Shown here: one piece after another, positions 13,701-26,574 of the stretch | Layout of the letters: every line of letters begins with the position of its first letter | Numbering within the stretch: position 1 is the first letter of the stretch | From: Odontesthes bonariensis | Taxonomy: Eukaryota > Chordata > Actinopteri > Atheriniformes > Atherinopsidae | Assembly (NCBI RefSeq): GCF_027942865.1 | Contig: NC_134510.1 | Coordinates: forward strand, 21,383,209 to 21,447,208 | Length of the DNA stretch: 64,000 bases | Direction of reading: 5' to 3' | Position numbers and translations under genes: made by a program | Notes under the pieces: model-generated | What the model was told of the DNA's origin: nothing | Database searches by the model: none | What the model saw: the letters and a program-made list of their open reading frames with translations, nothing else

Positions 13701-14135
13701 TACAACTGGGAAGGGGGGAGGGTTGTTTGTGTCTTTAAGAATTTCCTAAATCTCTTGAGTCCGACAGTGTCGTAAAAACCCAGAATAATCCTTTTTCTCG
13801 TGCTTCTGCCCAAAAACAGCCCGAAAGTGTACCTGTTCAAAGAGCGACAAGTCGAGGTATGTTACGTAGAAATCAACAAACTCTGTACATTTAAATATTA
13901 TGAAATTTTCTCTTATTTTTCTAGTTTTGAATTACTATTGAAAGCATTCTAAATGCATGTTTTTGTTTGTTTTTTTTGTCATAATTTTCTTAGAGTCAGA
14001 GGTCCTGATGTGGAACCAGGTGTCCAGAAGGGTGAGTGTTTACCATAACTGTAAATGTTAATTGACTATCAAGTGTTTGTGTGTTTTATTTTTTTTTTTA
14101 TAGGACAATAATCTTAAACTCTTTTCACAGCTTAA
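7719..14135 (+). CDS. FXYD6-like Na,K-ATPase regulator
   Basis: This is a small single-pass membrane protein of the FXYD family, which binds the Na,K-ATPase alpha-beta complex and tunes its transport. Coding exons are 7719-7770, 9916-9939, 10167-10190, 12527-12601, 13820-13856, 13994-14031 and 14131-14135. Phases close on about 84 codons. Exon 1 encodes a signal peptide (MDLVVLVAFSSWLAPAL). Two 24-nt exons encode an acidic ectodomain. The FXYD motif is FHYD, split across the 10190/12527 junction, followed by YESLRIGG and one hydrophobic span. The tail is RKCTCSKSDKSR and then 13 residues. FHYDY and LRIGGLVFAV resemble FXYD6 most. Fish-specific FXYD9, 11 or 12 are alternatives. Introns are long for so small a gene. 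Confidence 0.85.
9501..9779. mobile_element. Candidate MITE with 18-bp inverted ends
   Basis: TCAAATCCCCATTTTTAC at 9501-9518 pairs with the reverse complement of 9762-9779 with one mismatch in 18. The unit is about 280 bp, non-coding, and lies in intron 1 of the FXYD6-like gene. I saw no clear target-site duplication, so the element class is open. Confidence 0.3.
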
Positions 14136-14269
14136 CAAACTCTGCAGAACAGCTGGTGAGTAACCAGCTCTGAATCCAAACCCTTAAACAAGAGGCTGAA
14201 CGAATAGTTCCCAGGACCGATCAAACCTTTTTTTTATTCCACCTCCTCCACAGCGTCACCGATCGTTTG

Positions 14270-14284
14270 CCATTAGGTGGCAGC
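14270..14284 (+). promoter_or_regulatory. CTCF-like site in the 3' UTR of the FXYD6-like gene
   Basis: CCATTAGGTGGCAGC matches the CTCF core CCASYAGRKGGCRS except at its fourth base. This is a sequence match only. Confidence 0.3.
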
Positions 14285-14484
14285 AAACACCATGATCAGA
14301 GCGGAAGACTGTCTTTCCATTAACTCAACGTGGAGCCTTCTTGAATGTCTTTTCTTTTCTTTTTTTTTTCTTTTTTTAAAGTTCTTATCATCAGTAACTG
14401 TCATTAGATGATGTTCCAACTTTATACAGTAGCAACAGTGTGATTCTTATTTCTATTTTTGTGACTTGCAATTTGATGCTGAAT

Positions 14485-14490
14485 AATAAA
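14485..14490 (+). promoter_or_regulatory. Poly(A) signal, FXYD6-like gene
   Basis: An AATAAA lies about 350 bases after the TAA stop, with a T-rich stretch downstream. Confidence 0.55.
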
Positions 14491-14514
14491 GCAAATGTTT
14501 TAAAATGCATCTTT

Positions 14515-15349
14515 CCTCTGTTTTTATTTCCCTCACTCTATCACAGCTGTAGACCAGTGAGTGTAGCAGCAGTCTGTTATGCAGCACCCCGGTTTCTGCT
14601 GACACCACAGACAGTTCGGTTGCACATGCCATAGTAACTAGCAGCAGCGAGTGTGGACTCGTCGATGTGCTGCATTGAGCAGCTTTTGACAATGAAAAAA
14701 AACATACACTCTATACACTGTATGGCTTTAAAGTGGTAGATTTTTGTTTTGTTTTTCTGGCAGCTTCTGCAACAGTAAAAGCTGCATATGCAGGCTGTAT
14801 TCTCCCTGGAGTTGCAGGGGCAAGGCTGACTGCACTGCACAAAGCAACACCACTCAGAAACTGGTGCACTTCCAGTGTACAAGCCCACCTTTCTGCACTG
14901 AAATAATCAGCAGCGTTGATCAGCAAGAAATGTAGAGGAATGTTCGTGTAAAGGGGAAAAAAAAACCTTAAGACAAATCATTAAAAAAAAAAAATTCTCT
15001 GTGTTGTAACAACTGTATAAGTCTCAGTAAGTAGTTGAAAATACTCTAGTATCGCCCCGCTGTGTCCACTATTTCCCTGGAAACTACAGCTCGATTTTTT
15101 TATTTTTTTTTTATTTTTTTTTTTCAGTATTGGAATTACCCCCAGATTGCACCAGTGGTTTAAATATCATTGCAGTGTTACATCATCACCACCAGGGGGT
15201 CCCTTGCTGAGTTTACACTGAAGGCACACTGAGCTGCTCTCCCTGCCGTGCTGTCCAGCTCTTCCTTTCATATCCAAGCTCTAACTGCAACCCAGCAACC
15301 AGCTAAATTTCCAGGAGACGGAGCTCTTCAAATTCTCTGCAGTGCAGCT
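14515..15349 (+). other. Spacer between the two FXYD genes
   Basis: The stretch holds no coding exon. It carries poly-T/A tracts near 15095-15125 and a CTCF-like match CCACCAGGGGGTCCC at 15189-15203, which has one mismatch to the core. The promoter of the FXYD7-like gene should lie in its last few hundred bases. No clear TATA box was seen. Confidence 0.45.
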
Positions 15350-18050
15350 ATGGCCACAACAGGTTTGTTTTTTCCTTTATGGGATCTTTTAAGAGTCTAG
15401 CATTCTGTATATTAACAATTTCATAGATAAGAAGAAATGAATTTTTTCATTTTTTTGGTTTGTTTTCACACGTGGTCATGTATGTGATACAGTTTATCAT
15501 TGTGTTATGTAATATTTATTATGCGGAAATGTATAATACTTGTGGTGGGAGCTTAAGTGCTGCTGCGTGGATCAGTGTCACAAAGGGGGAAATTCTTAAG
15601 TAAAATACTCCTTGGAAAGAACAGTATTTAGCGCTTCTCTAAAACTAGTCTTTTTCCTCTTCTTTTTTTTGTTCTGGGGGGGGGAAACAGTGGAGCACAA
15701 TTTTAAAAAAAAAAAAAAAAAAAAAAAACTGCAAGCTCAGCCCCTGAAGAGCTAGAGCTCAGCAACATGAAAGCTGCTGTATTGATATCCAGATAGCCTG
15801 ACATACTGGCACAGTCTGTAGCCTGCAACACAGTGGCGTATGCAAAATAAATTGGCACTTTGCTTAAAACACCTATTGAGAACATAGATTGAGCAGCCCC
15901 TCAACTCCAATCACTTTTCTCTATTCAAGCTCCCCACCCTTCTTTCTTTTTTTTTTCCTGCTGTAATTCTGCTGCTGGCTTGTAACCCATTTTTTTTCTG
16001 CTGAGCAAAGATGCTGCATAGAGCGCCTTTGAGTGGGAGGGAGGGGGTACTCCTGAAGAGTGTTGAAGCCAAGCCTGCAGATCTGAGGGAGCTGAAAACT
16101 CCCCTCCATTAGAAACACACCCTTAAAGCCGATCGTTGTCTATTGTGCTGAAATTAAAGCCACAATTGTCATTTTTTTTTACTTGTAACTAACCAGACTT
16201 TCCTTTGCAGAATCAATGTTTCCAGACCAAAGTGACTTTGATTATGGTAAGATTTGCAACATTTTACAGTACAAGTTCCCAAAATTAAAAACGCCTTGCT
16301 GAACATATTGACTTGTGTACTTTGCAGTATTTGATGAACGCCAATGGGTTTGTTTGGTTAAGCTGCACATGGTTTTGTTCCTTGTAGATTATGAGACATT
16401 GCGGACCACAGGGGTTATCCTTGGTGTTATTATGTTTGTCTGTGGCATTTTGATAGCCCTGAGTAAGTCTAGACATTCTTTTATACATCACCTTAATAGA
16501 GAGGCTTAATTACATATATACATGAGAACTTTGACTCTGTAACTTATCTATCATTCTTCAAACAGGTAAAAAATTCACAAAATGTGTAAAATCCTCATCC
16601 AAGTAAGAATTGTTCAAGATTTAGTGGATGATCTGCCTGTGCATGTTGTATGAGTTTGAACTGATAACCACTGTGGGGTGCAGGACATTTTTTTTTTTTT
16701 TATCAGATAAGATATCCATATATTATTATTATTATTATTTTCCCAATTTTTTTCTCCCTCTCCCTGCCCTGGATGACACTTCTTCAACTGCCCCTTCCCC
16801 CGTTCTTCGTATACAACCCGAAATGCACTCCCAACACATTCACGAGTGCGCACATTAACCTGTGTATGCATTTAAGACACTCCTCGTGTGTTGGTTGTGA
16901 GTGGGCAGTGTCTCAGGTGATCGCATGCTGCTTGAATGGCAAAACAAGAAGGAAGACGAGAGCTGCTGTTTTAAACGGCCCAAAAAAGCTGCACATTGGC
17001 CTACAGTTAAACGGGGTTGCTTGAAAGTTTGTGAGCTCCGTACGTTTCTGCATCTCTGCATGAACACGACCTCAAATGCCATCATATTTACAAACAAGCA
17101 CTGAAAATTGTTGGACGGGAAAAGGAAAAATATGTCACAATTTGCTGAGGAGGAGGAGGATCCCGTCTTATTTATCTGTTAGTCCTTAAAAATAGCTGTA
17201 GTTAATTCTAACAGGAAAGAGTTCAAAACAAAAGGAGAGGGATTCTGGCCAATCCCTGAAGAGAGGCTACCAGCTGAAGAACTAAGGAGGTCACTTCACG
17301 CCCTAGAATGATCCGCATGTAGCGTCTGCTTTATTTGAACTTATATTAAAAGTATATGTATGTCACAGTCATTCGATTAAGACCTCAGGGAATAAGGGCA
17401 GGATTTGGAACAATCTGACCCCCTTAAGTTATTGCCAAAATCCTTAGGTCTTATAGCTTGATCCAATTCAAATGTTGCACAAAAAATTGAAGCGAGCAGT
17501 TGTTTTAGTGTATGAGCAGCTCCGTATGGAGCCATGAAAACAAAGCTTCAAACACTCACAAATTAATTATGTTGATCATTTTCCTGGGTAAATCGCTGAC
17601 CAAGTGATCTATTTGATCTCATTTGTTGAACTTATTCTGTCTATATACTTTTACGGCTTCATGTTTAGGCAGAAATACAGGAAGTTCTAACGGGTCCATA
17701 CATTTTCAAGCACAACTGTAATCAGAACCCTGTGGCTTCAACAGTTTTCATGTCCCGAAACCCTCAGAATGGCACAACTGTCAAATGCAATGCGAGTTTA
17801 AGTTGTTGCTACAGTTTTCAGACATGGTCCCTTTTGATGAACTAAATTTAACAGAAAGCAGTTGTTGACTCATTTTCATCCTTATTTCCCAATGCAGCTC
17901 CAGCTCTTCTGGCACCCAGATTCCAAAGACAGAGGGTAAGAAAGGTTTACTGAGATGCACTGTTTCGAGCCCCAATCGGAAATATTCTGTCGCTGTCCAT
18001 CTTTCTAACTCGTCTCATTCTTTTTCGCAGTTCCTCCTCCCACTGTATAG
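15350..18050 (+). CDS. fxyd7: FXYD7-like Na,K-ATPase regulator
   Basis: This is a second FXYD protein of about 72 codons with no signal peptide. Coding exons are 15350-15362, 16211-16246, 16388-16462, 16566-16602, 17898-17935 and 18031-18050. The protein starts MATTESMFPDQSD, carries the FXYD motif as FDYD followed by YETLRTTG, has one hydrophobic span, then SKKFTKCVKS, a serine-rich stretch, and ends VPPPTV. The MAT start, the missing signal peptide and the serine-rich tail match FXYD7, a mainly neuronal type III membrane protein. The three exons after the FXYD exon junction are 75, 37 and 38 nt with the same phases as in the upstream gene, which supports tandem duplication. Orthology to FXYD7 is inferred from the start, the missing leader and the tail; another fish FXYD without a leader cannot be excluded. 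Confidence 0.8.
15704..15728. repeat. Poly-A run
   Basis: An uninterrupted run of about 25 A lies in intron 1 of the FXYD7-like gene. No retroposon body was recognised next to it. Confidence 0.7.
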
Positions 18051-18247
18051 ACAATGTAGCACATTTGCTTGAAAGAGAGGACCGATGTCGGCACAGGATC
18101 TCCACTGGCTAACACATACCAGCTGTTTTTTGGCAAATCATCTTTGGCTAATATGCCTCTACCAGCTGGATGATTCATACACAGGGTTTTTCAACATACC
18201 TTAAACTAATCCCTGATCTCCTTCTGAATTCTGCTGAAATTCTGCTA

Positions 18248-18253
18248 AATAAA
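18248..18253 (+). promoter_or_regulatory. Poly(A) signal, FXYD7-like gene
   Basis: AATAAA lies about 200 bases after the TAG stop. Confidence 0.55.
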
Positions 18254-18304
18254 GATATTCCCATTAGTGAGGACAAGTACAAGAAGTGTGGTGTTCCAAT
18301 ATGA

Positions 18305-18310
18305 TTTATT
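18305..18310 (-). promoter_or_regulatory. Possible poly(A) signal, nfkbid
   Basis: The minus strand reads AATAAA here, about 1.55 kb after the nfkbid stop. If used, the two convergent genes end within about 50 bases of each other. A nearer candidate on the same strand lies at 19357-19362. Confidence 0.35.
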
Positions 18311-19865
18311 GCTGTTAAACAATAAAATTGAGAGCATGATTACATAATTATAAATACGTCAATTTTGCATTAATGTAACAGCATGCACTGATCAAATGTA
18401 ACAAATGTATTTTGGCCTGATTAAACATCATTTTCTGCTCCGTCTTGGTTCAACTTTTCTTCAAAAAAAAAAAAAATGTAAAAAGCAAATAGGTGAAAGT
18501 ATAATAAATAGAAAAGATCATAAAATGCTAAAATGAAGCAGCACAATGATGCAAAATAAAAGACAACATTCTGTAATGCCTTTAAATGTTCAAACTGCTT
18601 TTAAAAAGCAAAATATATTTAAAGTTTTTAAGTCCAGAGATGCAAAACATGGTATCAAATATTTCCTATCGAGCCTAAAAAATTAGGCTTGATCAAATCA
18701 AGTGTTCCATTTCAGTTCACTAAATGTAGGAACGAAAACATTTCAATGAAAATTTGAATCATTACATTGCCGGGAGACTAATCATTTAAGGGAATTTACA
18801 GCAAGTTGAAGGTAAAAGATGACACAAAAAGAAGTGAAATGACTTCAGTCATTTCATGAGATCTTTGGTGCCACAGCAGTAAAGCTCAAGCTAAAGGCCG
18901 AGCTCAAATGTAAATGGGACTGTTCAAAGGCTGCCCTCGACATCAAAACAATCTGATGGAACATTGCTGCTGTACTTTTACTCATGACTCATGAGCGAAA
19001 TGTACAGTGAATCAGACCGTATGTCATCACTCTGACTCGTGTCTTGCGTCTGAACAGAAGGAACATTCTCACCGTCACTATCAAAAACAGTATTCTTTTT
19101 TTTTTTTTTACATAGTAAAGTTTCTTCTTTCTTATAAGATAGCAGATGCTGTTACGAGTGTGTATGATGCATACAGGGGGTGAAACTTTAGGTTATTTTC
19201 ATTTCAAAACACATGAATTCTTAACATAAGATGATAAGATGAAGACACACGTGCTGATAAAAATCAAAACCATCGCTCAGAGTATCACAATGATGCCCGG
19301 TCGATAGGGGGTTTTAACTTGAGAGTCAGAGAGGTTTCAGGGACATTGTCCCAGAGTTTATTCTCAACGATTTCATAGAAATCAACATCACATTGGGAGA
19401 TATGCCTATCACAATTGGTATAACTCCAGCCTCCTTCGCAACATAACAATGCTCCATTAATCTCTACTTTACGCAACTAACGTCCTCTTTTCCTGTTCTT
19501 TCATTTCGGAACGTGAAATATCAGCTTTGTCAAAAAGCCAATTAATAAAGTGTTCTCTTTGCGTCAAATTGTAAAACTCCACAAACAAATGAATGATTCA
19601 GTCTGTGTTCAGAAAAGTAAATGTAGCCCCATAAAGCTTTGTGGGCGCTAGACAATAAGAAATCAAATTTAAGGATTCAAGCATAATTTGTCTAATTCAA
19701 AGTGAATTGTAATAAACGTAGAGATTAATATACCAAACTGGCTCGTTTAGCAACATATAGGCTAAAGACACCCAATACCTAAAAATACAAGGGATATCCC
19801 CTTCTGAACAGAGGAACCAACTTAAAGACTCTTTCCCTCCAAATGGGGATTACAAGTGATTTCAA

Positions 19866-22800
19866 TCATTCCTGGTCCATCAAGGACACGATACGTCGAC
19901 GCGAAGATGCACTTCGTTTCTTCAACATGAGCTTGAGCTGCAAATTTAAAGATAAAACAACTGCAGTTAATCACCGGTGCGACACACACAATGACACAGC
20001 AAGCCTTAACACTGAGAGATGACGGACAGGTTACCTGGTCTCCCTGCACGCCACTCTGCAGCAGGTGAGCTGGCTGGTCATTCTCCAGATTGCGGATACT
20101 GGGATCAGCTCCTCTGCTCAGCAGCAGCTGCAGGATCTCCTCCTGGTGGGGGTTACCATGGAGACCAGCCGCCATGTGTAAAGCCGTGTGGCCGTGAGCC
20201 TGTGGGCAAAAAAAAATGTGTAAATGCAGCATGACTCAGACTGTTTACAGTCAAGAGTAGTTGTACTGAGCAACATGCTGCATATTCGCGCGCGCACGCA
20301 AACTTATTTAGAGAATGCGGCTCTGACTTTCGTGTCAGTGTGGGACTCACTTTCATATTGACAAAGTCTTTCATGTTCGGCAGGGGAATCCTCAGCAGAT
20401 AGTGCACCAGATCAACATTCCCCTCCTTCACAGCCAAGTGAAGGACAGTCTTGTTACTTTTGATTTCCTGGAATTGGAGAATTGGAAGCGATGGAAAGAA
20501 CATACTGAAACCACAAATCAAACTTTGACATTTGAGAGTCAATGGACTCTCAGACAGAGAAAACAAGAGTACATGGGGGAGTGGCTGGCACTATGACTTC
20601 ATCTTGGTTCAGTGAAACGAGGGCACTTCCCCATGAACTGTGCCTTCTTACTGACAGTTCAGAATTTGGCATATTGAACCTTTAATACCTTTCCTTTTTT
20701 TTTCATGAACAACCCACTGAGCTACTGTACCTGGCTGAGAAGGGACGCCCCTGCATTGAGAAGCATCTGCACACATGAGAGCTTCTCATCAGCTTTGGTC
20801 TGAAGATTAACATCTGCCGGCCCGATGGTGGACAAAGCCTTTACGGTGACACTGTGGGATATGGCTGCACAGTGCAGAGGAGTCATGCCTGAGGCAAAGA
20901 AAGAAGACGTTTCATTTTTAAACTCACAAGTGCTGATGCTCACGTTGGCGTGAGAACTCGTTGACAGCTTTTTCCTTTCCTGTCATTATTTGCATTTCAA
21001 ATGAAGTAAAGCACAAAAGTACCTTCGAAATTGCGGGCCTCCAAGTTGACAGATGGTCTGTTAGACAGAATTGCCTTAAGTGGGAAAAAAAAGGAGAAAA
21101 GAAAAAAAATCACTTTTGAGGCCTTTACAGTGAACTAAGTTCAGAGTGACGTTTTAAAAAGTAAGACCAAAGAAATTCAACAATAGAGCTTCATCTACCT
21201 GCAGAACTCCAGGAAATCCATAGTGAGCTGCCAGATGCAGTGCAGTTTGTCCTTTAACGTCGCAGGCGTTGATGTCTGCCCCTAACGACAAAAGATCCTG
21301 CACAATCTCTGGATGGTTTGCCGTCACTGCCACCAGTAAAGCTGTCTGCACGAACATAGTCATTCCACAAATTAAGAAAAGAAAAGAAATTCCAAAAAGA
21401 GGAATTTGTTTTCTTTAGAGGATGCACTCTTTTTTTCTTTTTTTTTTGTCCATACCTTTCCTTTGTGTTCTTTGGCATCGAGCCTCCCCACCTGCCTCAG
21501 TGTCTCTGCAGCAGCGAAGGCACACTCCCTGAGTCCCTTGGCAGTGTAGATGTGCAGGATGCTGACAGAGCAAGGGAAAATGATGAATTACTGATGAAAA
21601 CGAGCCCGGATAATCATGTTGCTCCGGAGACTAATTCAATTCTGGCCCATTTCACGATCAAATTTTCTTCCTATCTTTTTCAGACTGTGTAATCGTTGCG
21701 CAGGAGTGGGTGACTCACTGACGTAATTTATTGTTCTCAATCATTCTAAAATTACCAAACTACACACACGGTTCTCGCTTTCAGCTACCGACTGAAAACG
21801 AAACTGCGTGGCGGAGGTAAATAAATTGTGTACTGGTGTATTGAGAGTGATGTCAAAAGTGCTGGTTTGAGAGGGACAAGAAGGATTCACTGATCTGAGT
21901 CTTCTGTTCTAAAATATGATGTTAAACTAACATCTCTGCAGCACCTCCTGTCTGAAACTATCTGTTTTGGTTACTGTCTCTTTAGCCCCCCCCCCCATAA
22001 AGGTTCCAGCTTTTACTGGTCAACTGATGGAACGTCTCAAGAGAATTGAAAAGGCCCATATTGGCCAGTGACAAATCTGACTACTGGTGTTCTTGCTCTC
22101 ACGCAAACAGACACTAATAAGCACTCACGTGTCTCCATCTTCATCCTGACAGGTGGCTCTGCTGTAGTCCATCCTGTTGAGCAGCATCCTAGCCTCCTCC
22201 AACTTGTTGCTATCCATCGAATGACCAAAAATCAGCTGTGTGGTCTGACTAGGACCAAGTGACCAGGACAAAGCCATATTGGGATCCGCCACCGGGAACT
22301 CCTGCGGGAAGACGTTCAATTTAAGCCGACTACAACGAGGCAGGAACTTAATGAACTTACAGATAAAGTTAGTATGCTAGAACTAAAGTGCACACCGAAA
22401 AACGTTTCACTTACATATGACTGAGACACTGTTTCTAAAAATCCTGGGACCTGCTGCTGTGCACTGTAATCAGGTGTCATTGGGACGTTGTAGGCTGCAG
22501 CAAAGCTGGGTCCCGGGTGGCTGGTGTAGTAACTGAGTGGAGACTCAGCGGCTGGGACCCACTGCTCATAGCTCACTGCCATGTCTGAGTAGCTACTTGC
22601 TGCACCTAGAATGGAGAGACCGGTGAATATTTTTTGGATACACATTAGCATGCTATACAGTGGTCAAGACAACATTTTTAACAATTGCCATGAAAACCAT
22701 ATAGGGGGTCTTTTATGAGTGGCGTCTCTGCCCTCAGTGTTGCTATTTGTTGAGAAAAAGGTCACTTAGAGCATGTCCATGAACGTATCCTTTAGGTGTC

Positions 22801-25800
22801 CAGCTCTTACCTGTACAGGTAAATGATTCTGATGAAGACAGCTCCTAAGAGAGGCAACAGAAACAGGGGAATCGTGAAAAAACTAATTATTAACAAACAA
22901 ATATCTATGATAACAGTTGTTGGGATGCCTTACTGTTGCAGCAGGTGGAGGAACTGGACTGGTGCTGGCAGTGGAACAGGGGGCTGGCACAGCTGACGTC
23001 TCACGTCTCCTCTTCTGCTCCAAGAGTTTCTTCACTGTGGGCAGGGTGCAACACGGCTTCTCTTTTGGCGCTGGAAATGAAAAAAAAAAAAAACACGCCA
23101 CAGCGATTTACCATTTGGTCACCTGATGAACTAATAAGCAAGGCAGCAAACCGTTGGCTTTTGTTTTGACATGTTTAAACTTAGAAACACGTTATCCTGT
23201 TTGCAATGCCAAAAGATAAAGGTTATGTACCAGAACACGAGAGAAATATTAGCTTTTTTCTCAAGCATTAATTTGAAAGGGGAAAAAAAGATGAAATAAG
23301 TTATTTTTAACCACCGTACGGTCACACTGTCGCAGGATTTCCTGCATGTACAACGTTACGATGGGACTTATTTCCAAAACCCTCCATTTATTCTTTGTGG
23401 GCCATTCCTCAGGGGATTTGCTGGTGCTGAGGATCATTGCTTTGTTCAACTTAAAAATGACCAATAATAGTTCAACCTGAGCTTTCTTCAAGCACTCTTG
23501 ATGCTGTATTCATAGTTCAACCAAAGCATAATATTTCAGAATCAGAATCAGAATCAGAAAAGGTTTTATTGCCAAGTAATTTGTACATCACGAGGAATTT
23601 GGCCTGGTCTGTTTGGTGCCATAAGAACAAAACAAAAAATATAATAATAATAATAATAGAATAAAGTAATAAATGTAAAAAAAAAAAAATCAAAAATATG
23701 TGCAAAGTATTTGTAAGAAGAGTGCGTTAATGTAACGCACTCTGTAATGACACCACCATGCTTCACAGTCTTCTCAGAAGCCGTCTTTGGCTTGCATCAA
23801 ACATAACCTAACAACTTTATCTTTGATTAATCTGCCCAGGGCACGCAATTTCAAAAGGCCCAGTCAACATGTTCACTAACAAGCTGGGTTTTCCAGATGA
23901 ATTTTGTTCCAGTGGAAGGGTTCAATTAAAGTAATTCGGCTTGATGAAACAAAACACAATTCAACTGCGGTGATTCAAATAAGACAAATCGTCCTGTCAC
24001 TGCCTGAAAGGGTTTGCGTTAATTGCCACCAAAATCTCAATATGTTGCTTTTAATATCATAAATCTAAGAAAGTGATCAATGTAGGGGCCTGCCCACTCT
24101 TACCTCTTTGTTTCTGACACATTGTTGAATTTCACAAATCTACCATCAATTTTATCAGTGTGTTAAAAATGATCCTGTGTTTGTTGTTCAAAGATGCTAA
24201 AGAAGTCAACTATTTCTAAAGCGACAGACTTATTTTTACTGTATTCTGCTCATGAGATGAGCATCCCAGGCAATGTTTGGCTATTGCAGTTTTTCAATGG
24301 TGGCATTTTTTTTGTTCAGGTTTTCAAAGAAATGAACAAATCCTTCGTGCTGCAAGTACGTTTCCCCTTCTAATGCTGAAGTATCATTTCCACTGAACAG
24401 GTAAAGGAAAAGAGAAAAACAGGAAAAATACATTACAAAACAGAACCCATGATGTTTCCAGCAGACGCTGTGTGACCACACCGGTTGTTTCCTAAAAAAA
24501 AACTTCACCCCACACGTGAAAGATAAAGCAATTGGTGTATTTCCACCCTCTCCGTGGAACCAAAGAACAAAGGTAAAACTCTGAGAAACCTCCTCCATTA
24601 GGAACACAGATCATGTGGCCATGCAAACCAAAGACATTCATCAGAAAACTTCAGCATGGGATTGCCACCACTTGTTTTCTATGACATCTTCCGTCCCGCT
24701 CCGTTACGCTACAGAAAACAAACCACATCTTCCTGCCTTTGTCACAAACCGCGTCACCTCAACACAAGCAGTTGCATTTTGTTCTGTTCACCCATATGTC
24801 TACGAGGCGGCGCAGCAGTTGAGTTATTTTCTTACTTCTCGTTTTTTTTCCCTTTCTTTTCTCTCTTTTTTTTTTTGCTATAGAAGACAAGACAGCTCTG
24901 TTCTCTTAGACAAATACGCACAGAGAGCGCACTTCCGGGAGAGGAAAAAAAAAACGAAAAAGAAATGCAAACTCGACCAACATATGAGACCACGGATTTG
25001 CCAGTTTAGATTTCTGTCAGTTAGCCAAATGTTGTCTCTTCTCGCAAAAAACAATTCCGCTTCCACTTGTAAACCTGCATGGGACAATAAGCCCTTGTGT
25101 TGATCTGTGTCATAGGCCTACTGGATGCCCCCCAACAAAGGACGAAAGGTCACTACAACAGAATTTGCGACATCAGTCTGTACATTTCTGCCCGACAAAG
25201 TTTCATTTTCAGGTTGAAAGGTGTTACTAGAGCTTACTCAATCCTGACTCATTTGATCTTTACAACAAAATGCAACCTTTGGCATTTAAAAAGATGAAGT
25301 AATGCCGCAACACAACTACACAGCTTCTATTATGGAGTTTCACCAAGATACATGAGTTTCTCAACACCTCACATTTTGGTCCGACACATTGCATGAGTCA
25401 AACAGGAAACAAGGAGATGGCTTTTCAAAGGTTGTCCAAGAGGACAACTTTGGGTTACCACTAACTGCATGACACGCTAGTTTGGGCCAGCCTATACAAC
25501 ATTCAAATAGGGGTTGTGGAAACCCCTGGACATTGAGTCATGTGAGTCATGTGCGTGGGTAGTTGGGGATTCCGACGACCTTTCTCTTTTGGCTCCATCC
25601 TCAAAGAAAGAAAGAAACAGAGCAGAACCAGTTTCCTCATTTTGTGGTTTAACAGAGCTTATGCGCGCAAAAAAAAAATCCTCATATATGATCATTCGGG
25701 CATGTTCAGCAGAAGGCAGGAACAACGAAAGTCAAGCAAAACAAGTGACGCCGTCACGTCACCAGACTTGCTTGTCTGGCAGTAATCAAAAGGGGAACTG

Positions 25801-26342
25801 AGACCATTAAAGCAAGGGTGGAGATGCATCAGGGTTTCCCCAAAAGAAGTCTTGAGTCTTGGATTCACCCAAATTGTGATGTCATCAGCTACATGTATCA
25901 CTAAAATGACCTAATGACTGGTTAATGTACAGTATTTGTAGAGAATATAATACATCATCCTCTAATGGCTGGACATTACTGTACAAGGATTTAAAGCAGT
26001 GTTTAAACATCAGCCCAAAGAGAAAAAAAAGTTCAAACAGAATCTATCTCATTTGCGTGAGCACATAAGATAGTTGTGTATCTTACACATGTGAGTAAAA
26101 TCAAACTTTAAATAAGTTTTCATGATACACACAGCAGTCAATTGAAGTCGTTCAAGTTCAGCAGAAAAGCAGCAACGTAAAAAAAAATAATATACAGCAG
26201 CTGTTAATGAAGGCAAGACATCCAACTACATGTCACCGAGCTGCACTTGACTCAAAAGACTTCTCCAGTGCCAGGTTTAAGCTTGTACTGTTGCCATGAC
26301 GACGTAAGAAGGGTACGCGTACTCACATTTATCAAAGTGCAT
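19866..26342 (-). CDS. nfkbid: NF-kappa-B inhibitor delta (nuclear I-kappa-B, IkBNS)
   Basis: This encodes an atypical nuclear I-kappa-B that binds NF-kappa-B subunits on chromatin and modulates inflammatory and B-cell genes. Coding exons in transcript order are 26342-26327, 23070-22934, 22844-22811, 22605-22415, 22301-22129, 21561-21456, 21345-21199, 21074-21023, 20888-20731, 20467-20351, 20199-20035 and 19937-19866. Every phase joins, giving about 455 codons. The N-terminal part is low in structure, with a basic stretch (KKLLEQKRRRE) near residue 20. Ankyrin repeats follow from about residue 180. Blocks shared with mammalian NFKBID include EHKGKT, EIKSNKTVLHLAV, FVNMKAHG and LENDQPAHLL, and the end LKLMLKKRS. 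The start rests on a 16-nt exon ending in AAA T before GTGAGT, whose phase fits the next exon. The fish protein is longer at the N-terminus than the human form as I recall it. Confidence 0.92.
23071..26326 (-). other. Large intron 1 of nfkbid
   Basis: About 3.2 kb separate the start exon from the second coding exon. Besides a LINE 3' end at 23535-23640 and short simple repeats, nothing coding is supported. An open frame at 24281-24407 follows a good acceptor-like tract but matches no family I know and is out of phase with nfkbid. Confidence 0.55.
23535..23640 (-). mobile_element. 3' end of a fish non-LTR retrotransposon
   Basis: On the minus strand the sequence reads TTACTTGGCAATAAAACC and then three TGATTC-type repeats. 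Many fish LINE or LINE-mobilised copies end this way. Only about 100 bp remains, and a TAA/ATT triplet run lies at its upstream edge. Confidence 0.5.
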
Positions 26343-26541
26343 GTCAGAAACGGTGGTGCTCTGAGGTCTTCGGCGGATGGTCCACACGGAAAAACCAATC
26401 TGATGAAAACGGGACTCGCGGAGCCGGTGGAACCTCTGCTGATCAAATGGGCTGAAGCGCGTCTGTGTTGCTCCTTCTGTGGCTGCTGCTAGATCAACAC
26501 GGAGCACGTTGTCTCCGCCCACATCCGCGGCCACGCCCCCC

Positions 26542-26574
26542 TGTGTGTGTGTGTGTGTGTGGGGGGGGGGGGGG
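26542..26574. repeat. (GT)n followed by poly-G
   Basis: About nine GT units run into 14 G residues, roughly 200 bases upstream of the nfkbid start codon. It may fold or form Z-DNA near the promoter, but that is inference. Confidence 0.8.

Noticed and set aside
19822-19937. Open frame running to a stop at 19822 as the nfkbid end
   Set aside because: The phase from the previous exon selects another frame, which ends at 19866 with a tail like mammalian NFKBID.
24281-24607. Minus-strand frame with a good acceptor-like tract and the residues LQHEGFVHFFENLNKK
   Set aside because: Matches no family I know, lies in nfkbid intron 1, and is out of phase with its first exon.
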